Shown: piece after piece, positions 55,450-62,721 of the stretch | How positions within the stretch are numbered: position 1 is the stretch's first letter | Layout of the letters: each line of letters opens with the position of its first letter | NCBI RefSeq assembly: GCF_020990385.1 | Contig: NZ_CP087597.1 | Coordinates: forward strand, 271,001 to 335,000 | DNA from: Paracoccus sp. MA | GTDB taxonomy: Bacteria; Pseudomonadota; Alphaproteobacteria; Rhodobacterales; Rhodobacteraceae | Length of the DNA stretch: 64,000 nt | Direction: 5' to 3' | The notes under the pieces: generated by a model | Told to the model about the DNA's origin: nothing | The model's database searches: none | What the model saw: the letters and a program-made list of their open reading frames with translations, nothing else | Program-made: the position numbers and the translations under genes

Positions 55450-55800
55450 TCATTGTCCGCGGTCTTTTTGACCGCCAAGAAGATTCCGAACAATCGTCCG
55501 AATCACGGTCCGATTCTCTTGTGAAAGCTTCCGATACATCTGCTCGAATTCCAGATCGTCCTCGCTCTCGGGCAAGGGATGTCCCGTGATCTGGGATATC
55601 GCTACGGCTTCCTCGCCGCGAACCCGCCGACTGCCGGTCATCTTGTGGACCATGGAGCGGTCATAGGTTCCCAGCCCTTCCACGCGGCTTAGCGCATCCG
55701 CAAGGGCTTGTTGGGTCATATTTGCCGCTTCCAATGCATCGCGCACCCATTGGTTCATGGGCGATGCCGGTCGGCTCTTGTATTTTGCTATTCCAGCCAT
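55450..55800 (-). CDS. CI-like prophage repressor (HTH domain, no peptidase domain)
   Basis: The 116-residue protein has an XRE-type helix-turn-helix (residues about 15-65: MNQWVRDALEAANMTQQALA, then DRSMVHKMTGSRRVRGEEAV) and a helical tail (FEQMYRKLSQENRTVIRTIV). It lacks the LexA/CI peptidase domain, so induction is not by the usual RecA-assisted cleavage. ATG 55800 was chosen because promoter PRM places the mRNA start at this codon, making a leaderless message. An internal Met at 55758 is the alternative. Confidence 0.75.
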   Translation of the reverse strand: MAGIAKYKSRPASPMNQWVRDALEAANMTQQALADALSRVEGLGTYDRSMVHKMTGSRRVRGEEAVAISQITGHPLPESEDDLEFEQMYRKLSQENRTVIRTIVRNLLGGQKDRGQ

Positions 55801-55806
55801 GGCCGA

Positions 55807-55835
55807 TTTGTAGCGCATGCGGCTACAAGTGTCAG
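55807..55835 (-). promoter_or_regulatory. Repressor promoter (PRM), leaderless
   Basis: On the minus strand CTGACA (55835-55830) and TACAAA (55812-55807) are 17 bases apart; six bases later comes the ATG at 55800. Operator 55808-55828 overlaps this promoter. Confidence 0.6.
55808..55828. promoter_or_regulatory. Repressor operator in the right region (TTGTAGC-N7-GCTACAA)
   Basis: A perfect copy overlaps PRM. A lone half-site (GCTACAA at 55847-55853) lies between it and the next perfect copy at 55867. Confidence 0.8.
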
Positions 55836-55859
55836 TTGCCAAAATAGCTACAATGCCCG

Positions 55860-55888
55860 TTGCCCATTGTAGCCGTCATCGCTACAAT
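55860..55888 (+). promoter_or_regulatory. Rightward promoter (PR), leaderless
   Basis: TTGCCC (55860-55865) and TACAAT (55883-55888) are 17 bases apart; six bases later is the ATG at 55895. The spacing to the start codon equals that at PRM, so both messages seem to begin at their AUG. Confidence 0.65.
55867..55887. promoter_or_regulatory. Repressor operator overlapping PR (TTGTAGC-N7-GCTACAA)
   Basis: A perfect copy of the operator covers the spacer and -10 of PR. Bound repressor would block the rightward operon. Confidence 0.8.
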
Positions 55889-55894
55889 GGCGAC

Positions 55895-56128
55895 ATGGAA
55901 CCTGCTCAATCTATCATCAGAACATTCGGCGGTTGTGCTGCCGTGGCGCGAATCTGCGGGGTTCACCGCACTCGCCCGTGGAAATGGACGCAGCCGAAAG
56001 ACAAGGGCGGCACGGACGGAGTCATCCCCCGTGAGCATGCCGAGAAACTGATCAAAGCCGGTCATGCCATCGGCTTTGACGTTCCGCCTTCGGCCTTCGT
56101 CCCGGCCTTTGCGGGGGAAGAGCGATGA
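55895..56128 (+). CDS. Cro/YdaS-like DNA-binding protein
   Basis: The 77-residue protein has a short helix-turn-helix (AQSIIRTFGGCAAVARICGV, residues 4-23, then HRTRPWKW) and the GVIPREHAEKLIKAG tail that is common in YdaS/Cro-type phage proteins. It is divergent from the CI-like repressor and the first gene of the rightward operon. It should bind the same operators and act as Cro. The start follows promoter PR by six bases, so the mRNA is probably leaderless. Confidence 0.75.
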   Translation: MEPAQSIIRTFGGCAAVARICGVHRTRPWKWTQPKDKGGTDGVIPREHAEKLIKAGHAIGFDVPPSAFVPAFAGEER

Positions 56129-56316
56129 CCGAGGCACCGCAAGACAAGCGCATGTTGGTGGCCGGGGCGCTGATGGCAGGCCTGGGCTATGAGGACGCCG
56201 CGGTCCAGCATGATTTTCCCGTGGCTGAGGCTCGGGCGATCTTCGCTGACCTGCATCAGAAGCGGCTGCTCGGCCTGATCGTCGCCGAATCACGCCGGCG
56301 GGCGGCCAGGCCATGA
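56125..56316 (+). CDS. Small phage protein
   Basis: The 63-residue protein (MTEAPQDKRMLVAGALMAGL start) is helical. Its ATG overlaps the Cro-like stop (ATGA) and its stop overlaps the methyltransferase start. The LGYEDAAVQHDFPVAEAR segment resembles a small helix-turn-helix, but no family is recognised. Confidence 0.6.
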   Translation: MTEAPQDKRMLVAGALMAGLGYEDAAVQHDFPVAEARAIFADLHQKRLLGLIVAESRRRAARP

Positions 56317-56873
56317 CGGCGCTGCCGCAAGTTGAGGGCGGCTGGCAGATCGTCTATGCCGACCCGGCGTGGAAGTTCGCCAGCAATAGCGCCGCGAAGC
56401 CGGGCCGGAACTGCCGCCGGCACTATCCCACCATGACGGTCGAGGACGTCGCCGCCATGCCGGTGCGGGAGATCGTCGCGGATCAGGCGCTGCTGTTGCT
56501 CTGGATCACGGTGCCGCATGAGCATCGGGCCAATGAGGTGATCTCGGCCTGGGGCTTCAAACCGATCTCTCGCTTGGTCTGGGACAAGGGCAGGATCGGC
56601 ACGGGTTATTGGGCTCGGAACCGGCACGAGCCCTGCATCATCGCCAAGCGCGGCCGCTTTCCGTGCCCCATGCCGGCGCTCTTCCCGACCAGCATCATCC
56701 CCGGCACGCGGCGCGAGCATAGCCGCAAGCCGGAATGGATTCCCGAAATCATCGACGCACGACTGCCCGACCTGCGGAAGATCGAGCTTTTCGCGCGCCG
56801 CGAACGCCCCGGCTGGACCGTCTGGGGCAATGAAACCAGCCGGTTCGAGCCGGCGCACATCACCATGCCATAG
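56313..56873 (+). CDS. MT-A70 family adenine methyltransferase
   Basis: The 186-residue protein has the MT-A70 catalytic motif DPAW in QIVYADPAWKF (usual D-P-P-W), LLLLWITVPHEHRANEVISA near residue 60, and RIGTGYWARNRHEPCIIAKR near residue 95. These enzymes methylate adenine N6 in DNA or RNA. It opens the DNA-modification block of the rightward operon. Phage copies usually modify phage DNA against restriction. Confidence 0.85.
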   Translation: MTALPQVEGGWQIVYADPAWKFASNSAAKPGRNCRRHYPTMTVEDVAAMPVREIVADQALLLLWITVPHEHRANEVISAWGFKPISRLVWDKGRIGTGYWARNRHEPCIIAKRGRFPCPMPALFPTSIIPGTRREHSRKPEWIPEIIDARLPDLRKIELFARRERPGWTVWGNETSRFEPAHITMP

Positions 56874-56884
56874 GGGACAGTCAC

Positions 56885-57199
56885 ATGAACATGCAGACCA
56901 CGACCGTCGCGCCGGCCCGGCACCAGCTTTTCAATCCCAAGACCCGCACGCTCCAGTTCCGCGCCTGGCAGATCGCGCAGCGCGAGGGCGGGAACGTCAC
57001 CCGCGAACAGATCGCGGCAGAGTTGGGGATCGAGATGTCCCGCATGATCCGACTGCTGCGCGACGAGAAATGGGCGTCGGCCCTGCGGACGAGCCGGCTC
57101 GACCTTAACGACCGGCCCAGGCACGAGGTCGGATTCGTTCGCGAGGCCGAGGACTTTGCCCGCCAGCTCGGCGCCGTTCTCGCTGGTCAATACGAATAA
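56885..57199 (+). CDS. Hypothetical phage protein with HTH-like region
   Basis: The 104-residue protein (MNMQTTTVAPARHQLFNPKT start) has a central NVTREQIAAELGIEMSRMIR stretch that resembles a helix-turn-helix. It may be a regulator of the rightward operon. No specific family is recognised. The start follows AGGGGACAGTCAC. Confidence 0.55.
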   Translation: MNMQTTTVAPARHQLFNPKTRTLQFRAWQIAQREGGNVTREQIAAELGIEMSRMIRLLRDEKWASALRTSRLDLNDRPRHEVGFVREAEDFARQLGAVLAGQYE

Positions 57200-57209
57200 G
57201 GGCCAGCCG

Positions 57210-57419
57210 GTGACCGTCAGCTATGAGCAGGCGCGCCGCTTCTACGCCGCGATCCGGGCCGAGCGCCTGGACCTGGGCGACGCGGCCCGCCGGGCCCGGC
57301 TGAAATTCCATGAAGCCGCGGAGATATGGGCGAAGGGCGTGGCCGCGAAGCGCCTGCGCATCGCCGAAGATCATCCCGGCTTCCGCTACATCGAGGAACT
57401 GAAGGACGATGGCTCCTAG
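57210..57419 (+). CDS. Small helical phage protein
   Basis: The 69-residue protein starts with GTG at 57210, with AAGGGCC in ribosome-site position. It reads VTVSYEQARRFYAAIRAERL at the start and has the ARLKFHEAAEIWAKGVAAKR stretch. No family is recognised. Its stop overlaps the next start by 11 bases. Confidence 0.5.
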   Translation: MTVSYEQARRFYAAIRAERLDLGDAARRARLKFHEAAEIWAKGVAAKRLRIAEDHPGFRYIEELKDDGS

Positions 57420-57933
57420 AACGAAGCCGATCAAGCACGGCACCAGCACCGCCTATATCCGGCACAAATGTCGATGCGATGCATGCCGATCCGCGGAAAC
57501 GGAACGGCAGCGGCGCTGGCGTGCGCGATGGATCGCCGGTGTGGCTGGCTCGCGTAGCCAGAATAGCACCGTGGTCGTGCCAGTCTCCGTTCGGGGGACC
57601 GTTTACCCGTCCATCACCGCCGCCGCTCGCGCGCTTGGCGTGATGCCCAGCACGATCAGCGGACACCTGTCGAAGCACGGGCACTGCGATCTTGTCGGCG
57701 TGGGATACAAGGGCCCGAACCGCAACAAGGGCGGCCACCATTCCACTCCTTGTCTGATCCATGGGCGCAAGTTCCGCAGCATCAAGGCGGCGGCCGACTA
57801 TCTCGGCGTGGGCTATCCAGGCCTCTACAAGGCGATGACCCGCGGCATGTCGCCAGCCGTGTCGGACAAGCTTCTGGTCGCCCTGATGCGCGCCGACGCA
57901 GCGGCCGCGGCAGCGAGGATGGCCGCAGAATGA
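57409..57933 (+). CDS. Phage protein with two NUMOD-like DNA-binding repeats
   Basis: The 174-residue protein has an N-terminal Cys/His cluster (IRHKCRCDACRSAE) with basic residues, then two similar helical units: YPSITAAARALGVMPSTISG and FRSIKAAADYLGVGYPGLYK. These are like the NUMOD1 helix-turn-helix repeats that accompany homing endonucleases. No nuclease catalytic domain is seen, so it is a DNA-binding protein of unknown role. Confidence 0.6.
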   Translation: MAPRTKPIKHGTSTAYIRHKCRCDACRSAETERQRRWRARWIAGVAGSRSQNSTVVVPVSVRGTVYPSITAAARALGVMPSTISGHLSKHGHCDLVGVGYKGPNRNKGGHHSTPCLIHGRKFRSIKAAADYLGVGYPGLYKAMTRGMSPAVSDKLLVALMRADAAAAAARMAAE

Positions 57934-58640
57934 CCGCGCTCCGTGTGTTGATCGCCTGCGAATGCAGCGGCATCGTGCGTCGCGCCTTTGCCGATCTCGG
58001 CCACGACGCATGGTCCTGTGATCTGATGCCGGCCGAGGACCGCAGCAACCGTCACATCGTCGGGGATGTGCGCGACCTGCTGCATGATGGCTGGGATCTG
58101 CTGGCGGTGATGCATCCGCCCTGCACCCGGCTTGCGAATAGCGGGGTTCGCTGGCTGTCCGAGCCGCCGAAGAACCCGCCCGACGAGGCGACGGATTTCG
58201 AGAAGGCGCGTTGGTCGAGCATGACGCGCGAGATGAAGCTGGCCGTCATGTGGCGGCTGCTGGACGAAGGCGCCGAGTTATTCAGCGTCTGCTGGAACGC
58301 CCCAATCCCGCGCGTCGCGGTCGAGAACCCTGTGATGCACAAGCACGCCAAGGTCCGCATCCGCGGCTATCAGCCGTTCGCGCAGAGCGTCCAGCCGTGG
58401 CAGTTCGGGTGCGACGAAGCCGGCCCGGACAACGTGAAAAAGCGCACCTGCCTGTGGCTTCGCGGCCTGCCCAAGCTCAAGCCGACCGGCACACTGGATG
58501 GCAGCACGGCACGCGACGAGATCCACCGCGCGGCGCCGGGGCCGAACCGCAAGGCGGATCGGTCGCGATTTTTTCCCGGCCTTGCGGCGGCGATGGCCGC
58601 GCAGTGGGGCGGATATGCAGCCGAGAGGATGGCGGCATGA
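57930..58640 (+). CDS. Diverged DNA cytosine-5 methyltransferase-like protein
   Basis: The 236-residue protein has degenerate C5-methyltransferase motifs: LIACECSGIVRRAF (motif I), MHPPCTRLANSG (motif IV with the catalytic Cys), RVAVENPVMHKH (motif VI, ENP rather than the usual ENV) and KKRTCLWLRGLPKL (motif VIII-like). The C-terminal FFPGLAAAMAAQW resembles motif X. The target recognition part is short. It may methylate or otherwise alter pyrimidines in phage DNA. ATGA overlaps link it to both neighbours. Confidence 0.7.
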   Translation: MTALRVLIACECSGIVRRAFADLGHDAWSCDLMPAEDRSNRHIVGDVRDLLHDGWDLLAVMHPPCTRLANSGVRWLSEPPKNPPDEATDFEKARWSSMTREMKLAVMWRLLDEGAELFSVCWNAPIPRVAVENPVMHKHAKVRIRGYQPFAQSVQPWQFGCDEAGPDNVKKRTCLWLRGLPKLKPTGTLDGSTARDEIHRAAPGPNRKADRSRFFPGLAAAMAAQWGGYAAERMAA

Positions 58641-59638
58641 TCCAGCACATCGTCAACATCAGCGGCGGCAAGGACTCGACGGCCTGCTACCTGCTGGCGC
58701 TCCAGCGCGGGGTGCCGTTCCGGGCGGTCATGGCCGATACGGGCAACGAGCATCCCGTCACAATCGAATATGCCGAGCGGCTGGCCGAACGCACCGGGGG
58801 CCCCCAGGTTGAGATCTACCGGGCCGATTTCAGCGAACGGATGGCCAAGAAGCGCGCCTACATCGCCGCGCACTGGCCGGCCAAGGGTGTGCCGCAGGCG
58901 GTGGTGGATCGTGCCATCGCCGTGCTCCAGCCAACCGGCATTCCGTTCCTCGACCTGTGCCTGTGGAAAGGCCGGTTCCCGTCGCGTCGGGCGCAGTTCT
59001 GCACCGAATTTCTGAAATCAGAGCCCATCGGCAAGCAGGTTATCGACCCCGCGCGCCGGGCCGGCCCCGTGGTGCAATGGCTGGGCGTCCGCCGCGCCGA
59101 GAGCCTGGCGCGGCGCAATGCGCCCATGTGGCAGACCGTGAGGACGCCCGGGCTGCATGCCATGCGGTTCTATCGGCCGCTGATCAACTGGTCGGCCGAG
59201 AACGTGTTCGGCTATGCCGCCGCGCACGGGCTAGATCCGAACCCGCTCTACCTGCAGGGCATGGGTCGCGTCGGCTGCTTCCCCTGCATCAACGCCAGCA
59301 AGGGCGAGATCCGCGCCATCGCGCTCCGCTTCCCCGAGGCCATCGACCGGATCGCTGAATGGGAAGCGATCTGCGCCGAGTCGAGCAAGCGCGGCTGCGG
59401 GACGTTCTTCGCCGCCGATGTGACCCCGGAAGGGGCTGCGCTCGCCAAGCAAATCAGCCGCATCGAAGATCGCGAGGCCCGCAACGCGGCCAGCGCCACC
59501 ACGCAATGGCCCACCGCCCGCCAGGTCGCGGATTGGGCGCGCACGGATCGCGGCGGCCGCCAGTTCAACCTGCTCGATGCCGCGTTCGCCGAGGACGAGG
59601 CGCTTTCCTGCTCCTCTCAATATGGGCTGTGCGAATGA
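58637..59638 (+). CDS. PAPS reductase/adenine nucleotide alpha-hydrolase-like phage protein
   Basis: The 333-residue protein has the PP-loop SGGKDSTACYL (9-19) and a later Cys pair in GRVGCFPCINASKGEI, which may hold an iron-sulfur cluster. It resembles phage members of the PAPS reductase family; DndC, used in DNA phosphorothioation, has the same fold. The full phosphorothioation set (dndA, B, D, E) is absent. Its role may be in nucleotide or DNA modification beside the three methyltransferases. Confidence 0.8.
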   Translation: MIQHIVNISGGKDSTACYLLALQRGVPFRAVMADTGNEHPVTIEYAERLAERTGGPQVEIYRADFSERMAKKRAYIAAHWPAKGVPQAVVDRAIAVLQPTGIPFLDLCLWKGRFPSRRAQFCTEFLKSEPIGKQVIDPARRAGPVVQWLGVRRAESLARRNAPMWQTVRTPGLHAMRFYRPLINWSAENVFGYAAAHGLDPNPLYLQGMGRVGCFPCINASKGEIRAIALRFPEAIDRIAEWEAICAESSKRGCGTFFAADVTPEGAALAKQISRIEDREARNAASATTQWPTARQVADWARTDRGGRQFNLLDAAFAEDEALSCSSQYGLCE

Positions 59639-60126
59639 GTTCTTGGGAACCCTGCCTCGGCGCGTCGGACGAATGGTATACGCCTGCCTATATCTTCGAC
59701 GCTCTGGGCGAAACCTTCGATCTGGATGTGGCAGCACCATTTAATGGGCCAAGTCACGTCCCGACAGACTCGTGGATTTATGATCGCAGCTTGGAGCGGG
59801 CGTGGGCAGGCTTCATCTGGATGAACCCGCCATTTGGCGGTCGTAATGGGCTGGTGCCATGGCTGGACAGGTTCTTCCAGCACGGCAACGGCATCGCCCT
59901 GACGCCGGATCGCACTTCCGCGCCTTGGTGGCAGGACGCAAACCGCCGCGCCGATGCCACACTGTTCATCGCCGGCAAGGTGAAATTCGAGCGACCAGAC
60001 GGGTCGGTCGGCAAATCGCCCGGCACCGGGACGACGCTTTTCGCCGCTGGTGATCGCGCTGTCTGCGCTTTGGTGCGGGCCGAAGGCAGCGGCCTTGGCG
60101 CTGTCATGCGGAGGATTGCAGCATGA
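59635..60126 (+). CDS. Phage DNA N6-adenine methyltransferase (Dam-like)
   Basis: The 163-residue protein starts MSSWEPCLGASDEWYTPAYI and has FDLDVAAPFNGPSHVPTDSW and the catalytic motif WMNPPFGGRNG (NPPF). It matches the compact phage N-6-adenine methyltransferase family, which has a single small domain. It is the third methyltransferase-like gene in about 4 kb. The start overlaps the stop before it by four bases. Confidence 0.85.
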   Translation: MSSWEPCLGASDEWYTPAYIFDALGETFDLDVAAPFNGPSHVPTDSWIYDRSLERAWAGFIWMNPPFGGRNGLVPWLDRFFQHGNGIALTPDRTSAPWWQDANRRADATLFIAGKVKFERPDGSVGKSPGTGTTLFAAGDRAVCALVRAEGSGLGAVMRRIAA

Positions 60127-60629
60127 AACCCGTCACCCGCATCATGCGCCCCTACGATGGGAGCGCCCCGGGCATCCCGAAGGCGAAGCGGCCCGCGCGT
60201 CAGCGCAAGCCCGACGCGCTGGACCAGATGCTCGCCGTCACGCGCCGCCGGCCAGCGCCGGCGTCCCAGCTGCCCCAGATCATCTTGCCTTGGCCGCCGA
60301 CCGAGTTGTGGCCGAACCGCCAGAAGGGGCGGCACTGGACGCACAGCTATCGCGCGAAGCGCGCCATGGTCAAAGCGGCGGCCAACGCCTGCATTGTGGT
60401 TGGATACCACCACATCACCGTCGCGCCCGGGACGATCCGGGTCCGCTGGATTGCCTGCCCGCCCGCGCGGCACCGCTGGGACGATGACGGTCTGACCGGT
60501 GCCCTGAAAGCGGCCCGCGACACAATCGCCCGCGCCTTGGGCGTCGATGACAGCCGGTTCGATGCCAGCGTCGAGCGCGGCGACCCGTGCCGCGACGGCG
60601 CGGTGATCGTCCGGATGGAGGTGATCTGA
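60123..60629 (+). CDS. RusA-like Holliday junction resolvase
   Basis: The 168-residue protein has a basic, Pro-rich N-terminus and a RusA-like domain from about residue 52: LPWPPTELWPNRQKGRHWTH, then a charged helix and RWDDDGLTGALKAARDTIAR with the acidic residues that bind metal, ending GVDDSRFDASVERGD. RusA cuts Holliday junctions. It sits just before the phage replication gene. Confidence 0.75.
   Translation: MKPVTRIMRPYDGSAPGIPKAKRPARQRKPDALDQMLAVTRRRPAPASQLPQIILPWPPTELWPNRQKGRHWTHSYRAKRAMVKAAANACIVVGYHHITVAPGTIRVRWIACPPARHRWDDDGLTGALKAARDTIARALGVDDSRFDASVERGDPCRDGAVIVRMEVI
60617..60626 (+). promoter_or_regulatory. Near-perfect ribosome binding site for the replication gene
   Basis: GGAGGTGATC is fully complementary to the 3' end of 16S rRNA (GATCACCTCC) and ends two bases before ATG 60629. 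It lies inside the end of the RusA-like gene. Confidence 0.7.
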
Positions 60630-61519
60630 TGGCGCGCATCCGAACCATAAAACCCGAATTCTTCAAGCACGAGGATCTGTTCGATGCCGAACAGGAAACG
60701 GGCTTGCCCCTTCGGCTCGCCTTTGCTGGCATCTGGACTGTCTGTGACAGGGAAGGCCGCTTCGAATGGCGTCCTCGAGCCATCAAGACCGATGTTCTGC
60801 CGTATGATGATGTCGATTTTTCACGCGTGCTTGACGCGTTGGCCACGCGTGGATTTGTCGTCAGGTATCGCGTCGCCGGTAAGGATTACGGCTATGTCCC
60901 GGGCTTCAGCCGCCACCAGGTGATCAATAACCGCGAATCCGACAGCAAACTGCCGGAGCCACCGCAAGCGCCTGATATTCCTGATTATTCGACGCCTGCG
61001 CCACGCGTGAATGACGCGTCACCCACGCGTCACGATCTTGCACAAGCGGAAGGGGAAGGGGAAGGGGAAAGGGAAGGGAATATAGATGGTGGTGGTTACG
61101 CGCAGGCGCGCGAGCCGATGCCCGACGCCCCGACCTTCCGCGAGCAAATGCTCGACGCCTTGGGCGTCAGCCCGTCTGGCCTGACAGGACCGGGCGGCAA
61201 ACAGATCTGCAGCAGGGTGGACATGGAGCTTGCCGAGCGATGGCAACGCGACCTCGGGCTGACACGCGACGCCATCCTGATCGTGATCCGCGAGACCATG
61301 GCCGCCAAACGCGACGGCCCGCCAAGCACCCTTCGATATTTCGACAAGGCCATGCGGCGCGAAGCTGCGCGCCAGGCCGAACCTCCCCTCCAACCCGCAC
61401 CGTCAGACGAGGTGAACCATGACCGCCAACCTGCCCGTGACCGGCGCGAAGCTACCGCCGCTGACCGCCATCAACGCATCATCCTTGCCGCCGCAACAGC
61501 TCGCGCGCCATCGCGCTGA
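60629..61519 (+). CDS. Phage replication protein (DnaD/O-like, putative initiator)
   Basis: The 296-residue protein begins MARIRTIKPEFFKHEDLFDA, the usual start of phage replisome organiser proteins. A winged-helix region runs to about residue 110 (GIWTVCDREGRFEWRPRAIK, FVVRYRVAGKDYGYVPGFSR). A Gly/Glu linker (about 142-154) follows, then a helical C-terminal part. The gene contains six ACGCGT boxes in two clusters and a purine tract, so it may hold the origin. Its last 33 codons overlap the next gene in another frame, which is unusual. Confidence 0.75.
   Translation: MARIRTIKPEFFKHEDLFDAEQETGLPLRLAFAGIWTVCDREGRFEWRPRAIKTDVLPYDDVDFSRVLDALATRGFVVRYRVAGKDYGYVPGFSRHQVINNRESDSKLPEPPQAPDIPDYSTPAPRVNDASPTRHDLAQAEGEGEGEREGNIDGGGYAQAREPMPDAPTFREQMLDALGVSPSGLTGPGGKQICSRVDMELAERWQRDLGLTRDAILIVIRETMAAKRDGPPSTLRYFDKAMRREAARQAEPPLQPAPSDEVNHDRQPARDRREATAADRHQRIILAAATARAPSR
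60823..61030. repeat. Two clusters of ACGCGT iterons in the replication gene
   Basis: ACGCGT occurs at 60823, 60834 and 60845, and again at 61003, 61014 and 61025. Each box is exactly 11 bases from the next and the clusters are 180 bases apart. AT-rich sequence (60972-60990) lies just before the second cluster, and a G-rich purine tract (61052-61078) after it. Confidence 0.7.
61052..61078 (+). other. G-rich purine tract, potential G-quadruplex
   Basis: Five G runs (GGGG at 61052, 61058 and 61064; GGG at 61071 and 61076) are separated by two or three A residues. It encodes the Gly/Glu linker of the replication protein. Confidence 0.6.
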
Positions 61520-61895
61520 GATTGCGGAGGTCGTGGAAACCATCCTCAGCGGCTACTGGCGCGACGACATGCCAGATCGCCAAAGGGCGATGATCCTCGC
61601 GGACTGGTGCGACGAACTGGAAAACTGGAAGGTCGACCAAATCCGCTGGGCGATGCGGAAATGGCGCGAAACGAACCCGAACAAGAAGCCTAACCCTGGG
61701 CATATACTGGGAATTCTCAAGGATGGCTGGGGCAAAGCTATGGTCGACCAAACCCGCGCCGCGCTCGCCCCGCCGGTCGAGTCCCCGAAAGAGCGCATCA
61801 GCGACGAACGCCGGCGCGCCATCCTGGCCGAAGCCGGTCTTCGCGATCCACTCGCCGCCAAGACCATCAACGGCATCACGCCCAGCGATTCCTGA
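61419..61895 (+). CDS. Hypothetical phage protein after the replication gene
   Basis: The 158-residue protein (MTANLPVTGAKLPPLTAINA start) is helical, with VVETILSGYWRDDMPDRQRA and ENWKVDQIRWAMRKWRETNP; the latter part is like proteins found next to phage replication genes (helicase-loader position), but no ATPase motif is present. It starts 100 bases inside the replication gene in another frame. Confidence 0.65.
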   Translation: MTANLPVTGAKLPPLTAINASSLPPQQLARHRAEIAEVVETILSGYWRDDMPDRQRAMILADWCDELENWKVDQIRWAMRKWRETNPNKKPNPGHILGILKDGWGKAMVDQTRAALAPPVESPKERISDERRRAILAEAGLRDPLAAKTINGITPSDS

Positions 61896-61921
61896 AAAAT
61901 CCTGTAAGGAGATAACATAAC

Positions 61922-62641
61922 ATGCGCAACCTCATGCCCATCACGCGCCCCATGGGCGCCGCAGACCTCACGCAAGCCGCCGAGGAAGCCGGGAAGATGG
62001 CCCTGGCACTCTCGGACCTCGCCCGCGGCGTCGCCGCCTATGAGGCCGCCACGGGCGTCGCTATCGCCGTGGTCGATGCCGACAAGGCCGTCACGGCGGG
62101 GGCCGATATGGCGTCCGGTCCAGATGAAACGGTCATCTCCAAGCTGTTCAGAGATGCCGTTACGACCGGCACCGGCTTCATGCTGGGTGGCAAGCGGATC
62201 GACCCGGCCGAGGTGGCCTGTCGCAACGACGAGGACAAAGACCACGTGCCGCTGTCGCCCGCGCTGAAACCGCTGTCCGAGGATGCGCTTTCCGCTGCCA
62301 TGGACGTGGGGCGCCGGGCAGTGCGTTCCGATACCGCACCGTTCTGGCAGGGAAGGGAGATCCCGGCCGATCTGCTGAGCGTGGTGCAGCACATCACCAA
62401 GATCGGCCCCTGCGGCTCGAAATGGGGCTTCGAGCAGGACCTCGAGATGATCGAGCGCGCCATTGACGGTCAGACCGAAAAGCTGATCGCAGACGTGATG
62501 GAGTTCAGCGCGAGCCACATCCGGCAGCGGTTCAACAAGCTCGTGGACCGCACCAACGCCAACGGAAATCGCTTCACCCGTGAGCAGGTCCGGGACGCGC
62601 TGCGCTGGATGCTGGAGCGCGACCAGGCACCGGCGTTCTGA
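61922..62641 (+). CDS. Hypothetical phage protein
   Basis: The 239-residue protein starts MRNLMPITRPMGAADLTQAA. It is mostly helical and ends with SHIRQRFNKLVDRTNANGNR and EQVRDALRWMLERD. TAAGGAGATAAC precedes the ATG. No family is recognised; it lies between replication and packaging genes and might be a late-gene regulator or part of DNA metabolism. Confidence 0.65.
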   Translation: MRNLMPITRPMGAADLTQAAEEAGKMALALSDLARGVAAYEAATGVAIAVVDADKAVTAGADMASGPDETVISKLFRDAVTTGTGFMLGGKRIDPAEVACRNDEDKDHVPLSPALKPLSEDALSAAMDVGRRAVRSDTAPFWQGREIPADLLSVVQHITKIGPCGSKWGFEQDLEMIERAIDGQTEKLIADVMEFSASHIRQRFNKLVDRTNANGNRFTREQVRDALRWMLERDQAPAF

Positions 62642-62678
62642 ACTCGCCCATTGCGCGAGGATAGGTTTGGCGGATAAT

Positions 62679-62698
62679 GTGACCCAAAACGTGACCCA
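62679..62698 (-). repeat. Second pair of TGGGTCAC repeats before the terminase genes
   Basis: GTGACCCA occurs at 62679 and 62691 on the plus strand, a 12-base period, which is the reverse complement of the TGGGTCAC core in the tandem repeats at 47104-47127. It sits 25 bases before the terminase small-subunit gene. Confidence 0.5.
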
Positions 62699-62721
62699 GA
62701 ATCCGCCAAGCCTGAGACGAC

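Noticed and set aside
55383..55589. Small plus-strand frame (68 codons) starting MTDDMATEG
   Set aside because: AAGGA lies before its ATG, but two thirds of it is antisense to the 3' end of the repressor gene and the second half is low-complexity Ser/Arg. Kept as a doubtful frame, not a gene.
54953..55887. Dispersed repeats that could suggest a CRISPR-like array
   Set aside because: The repeats are short palindromes at two promoters, unevenly spaced and without spacers; they are operators.
58637..59638. Complete DNA phosphorothioation (dnd) system
   Set aside because: Only a PP-loop, DndC-like fold is present; no dndA, dndB, dndD or dndE genes are nearby.
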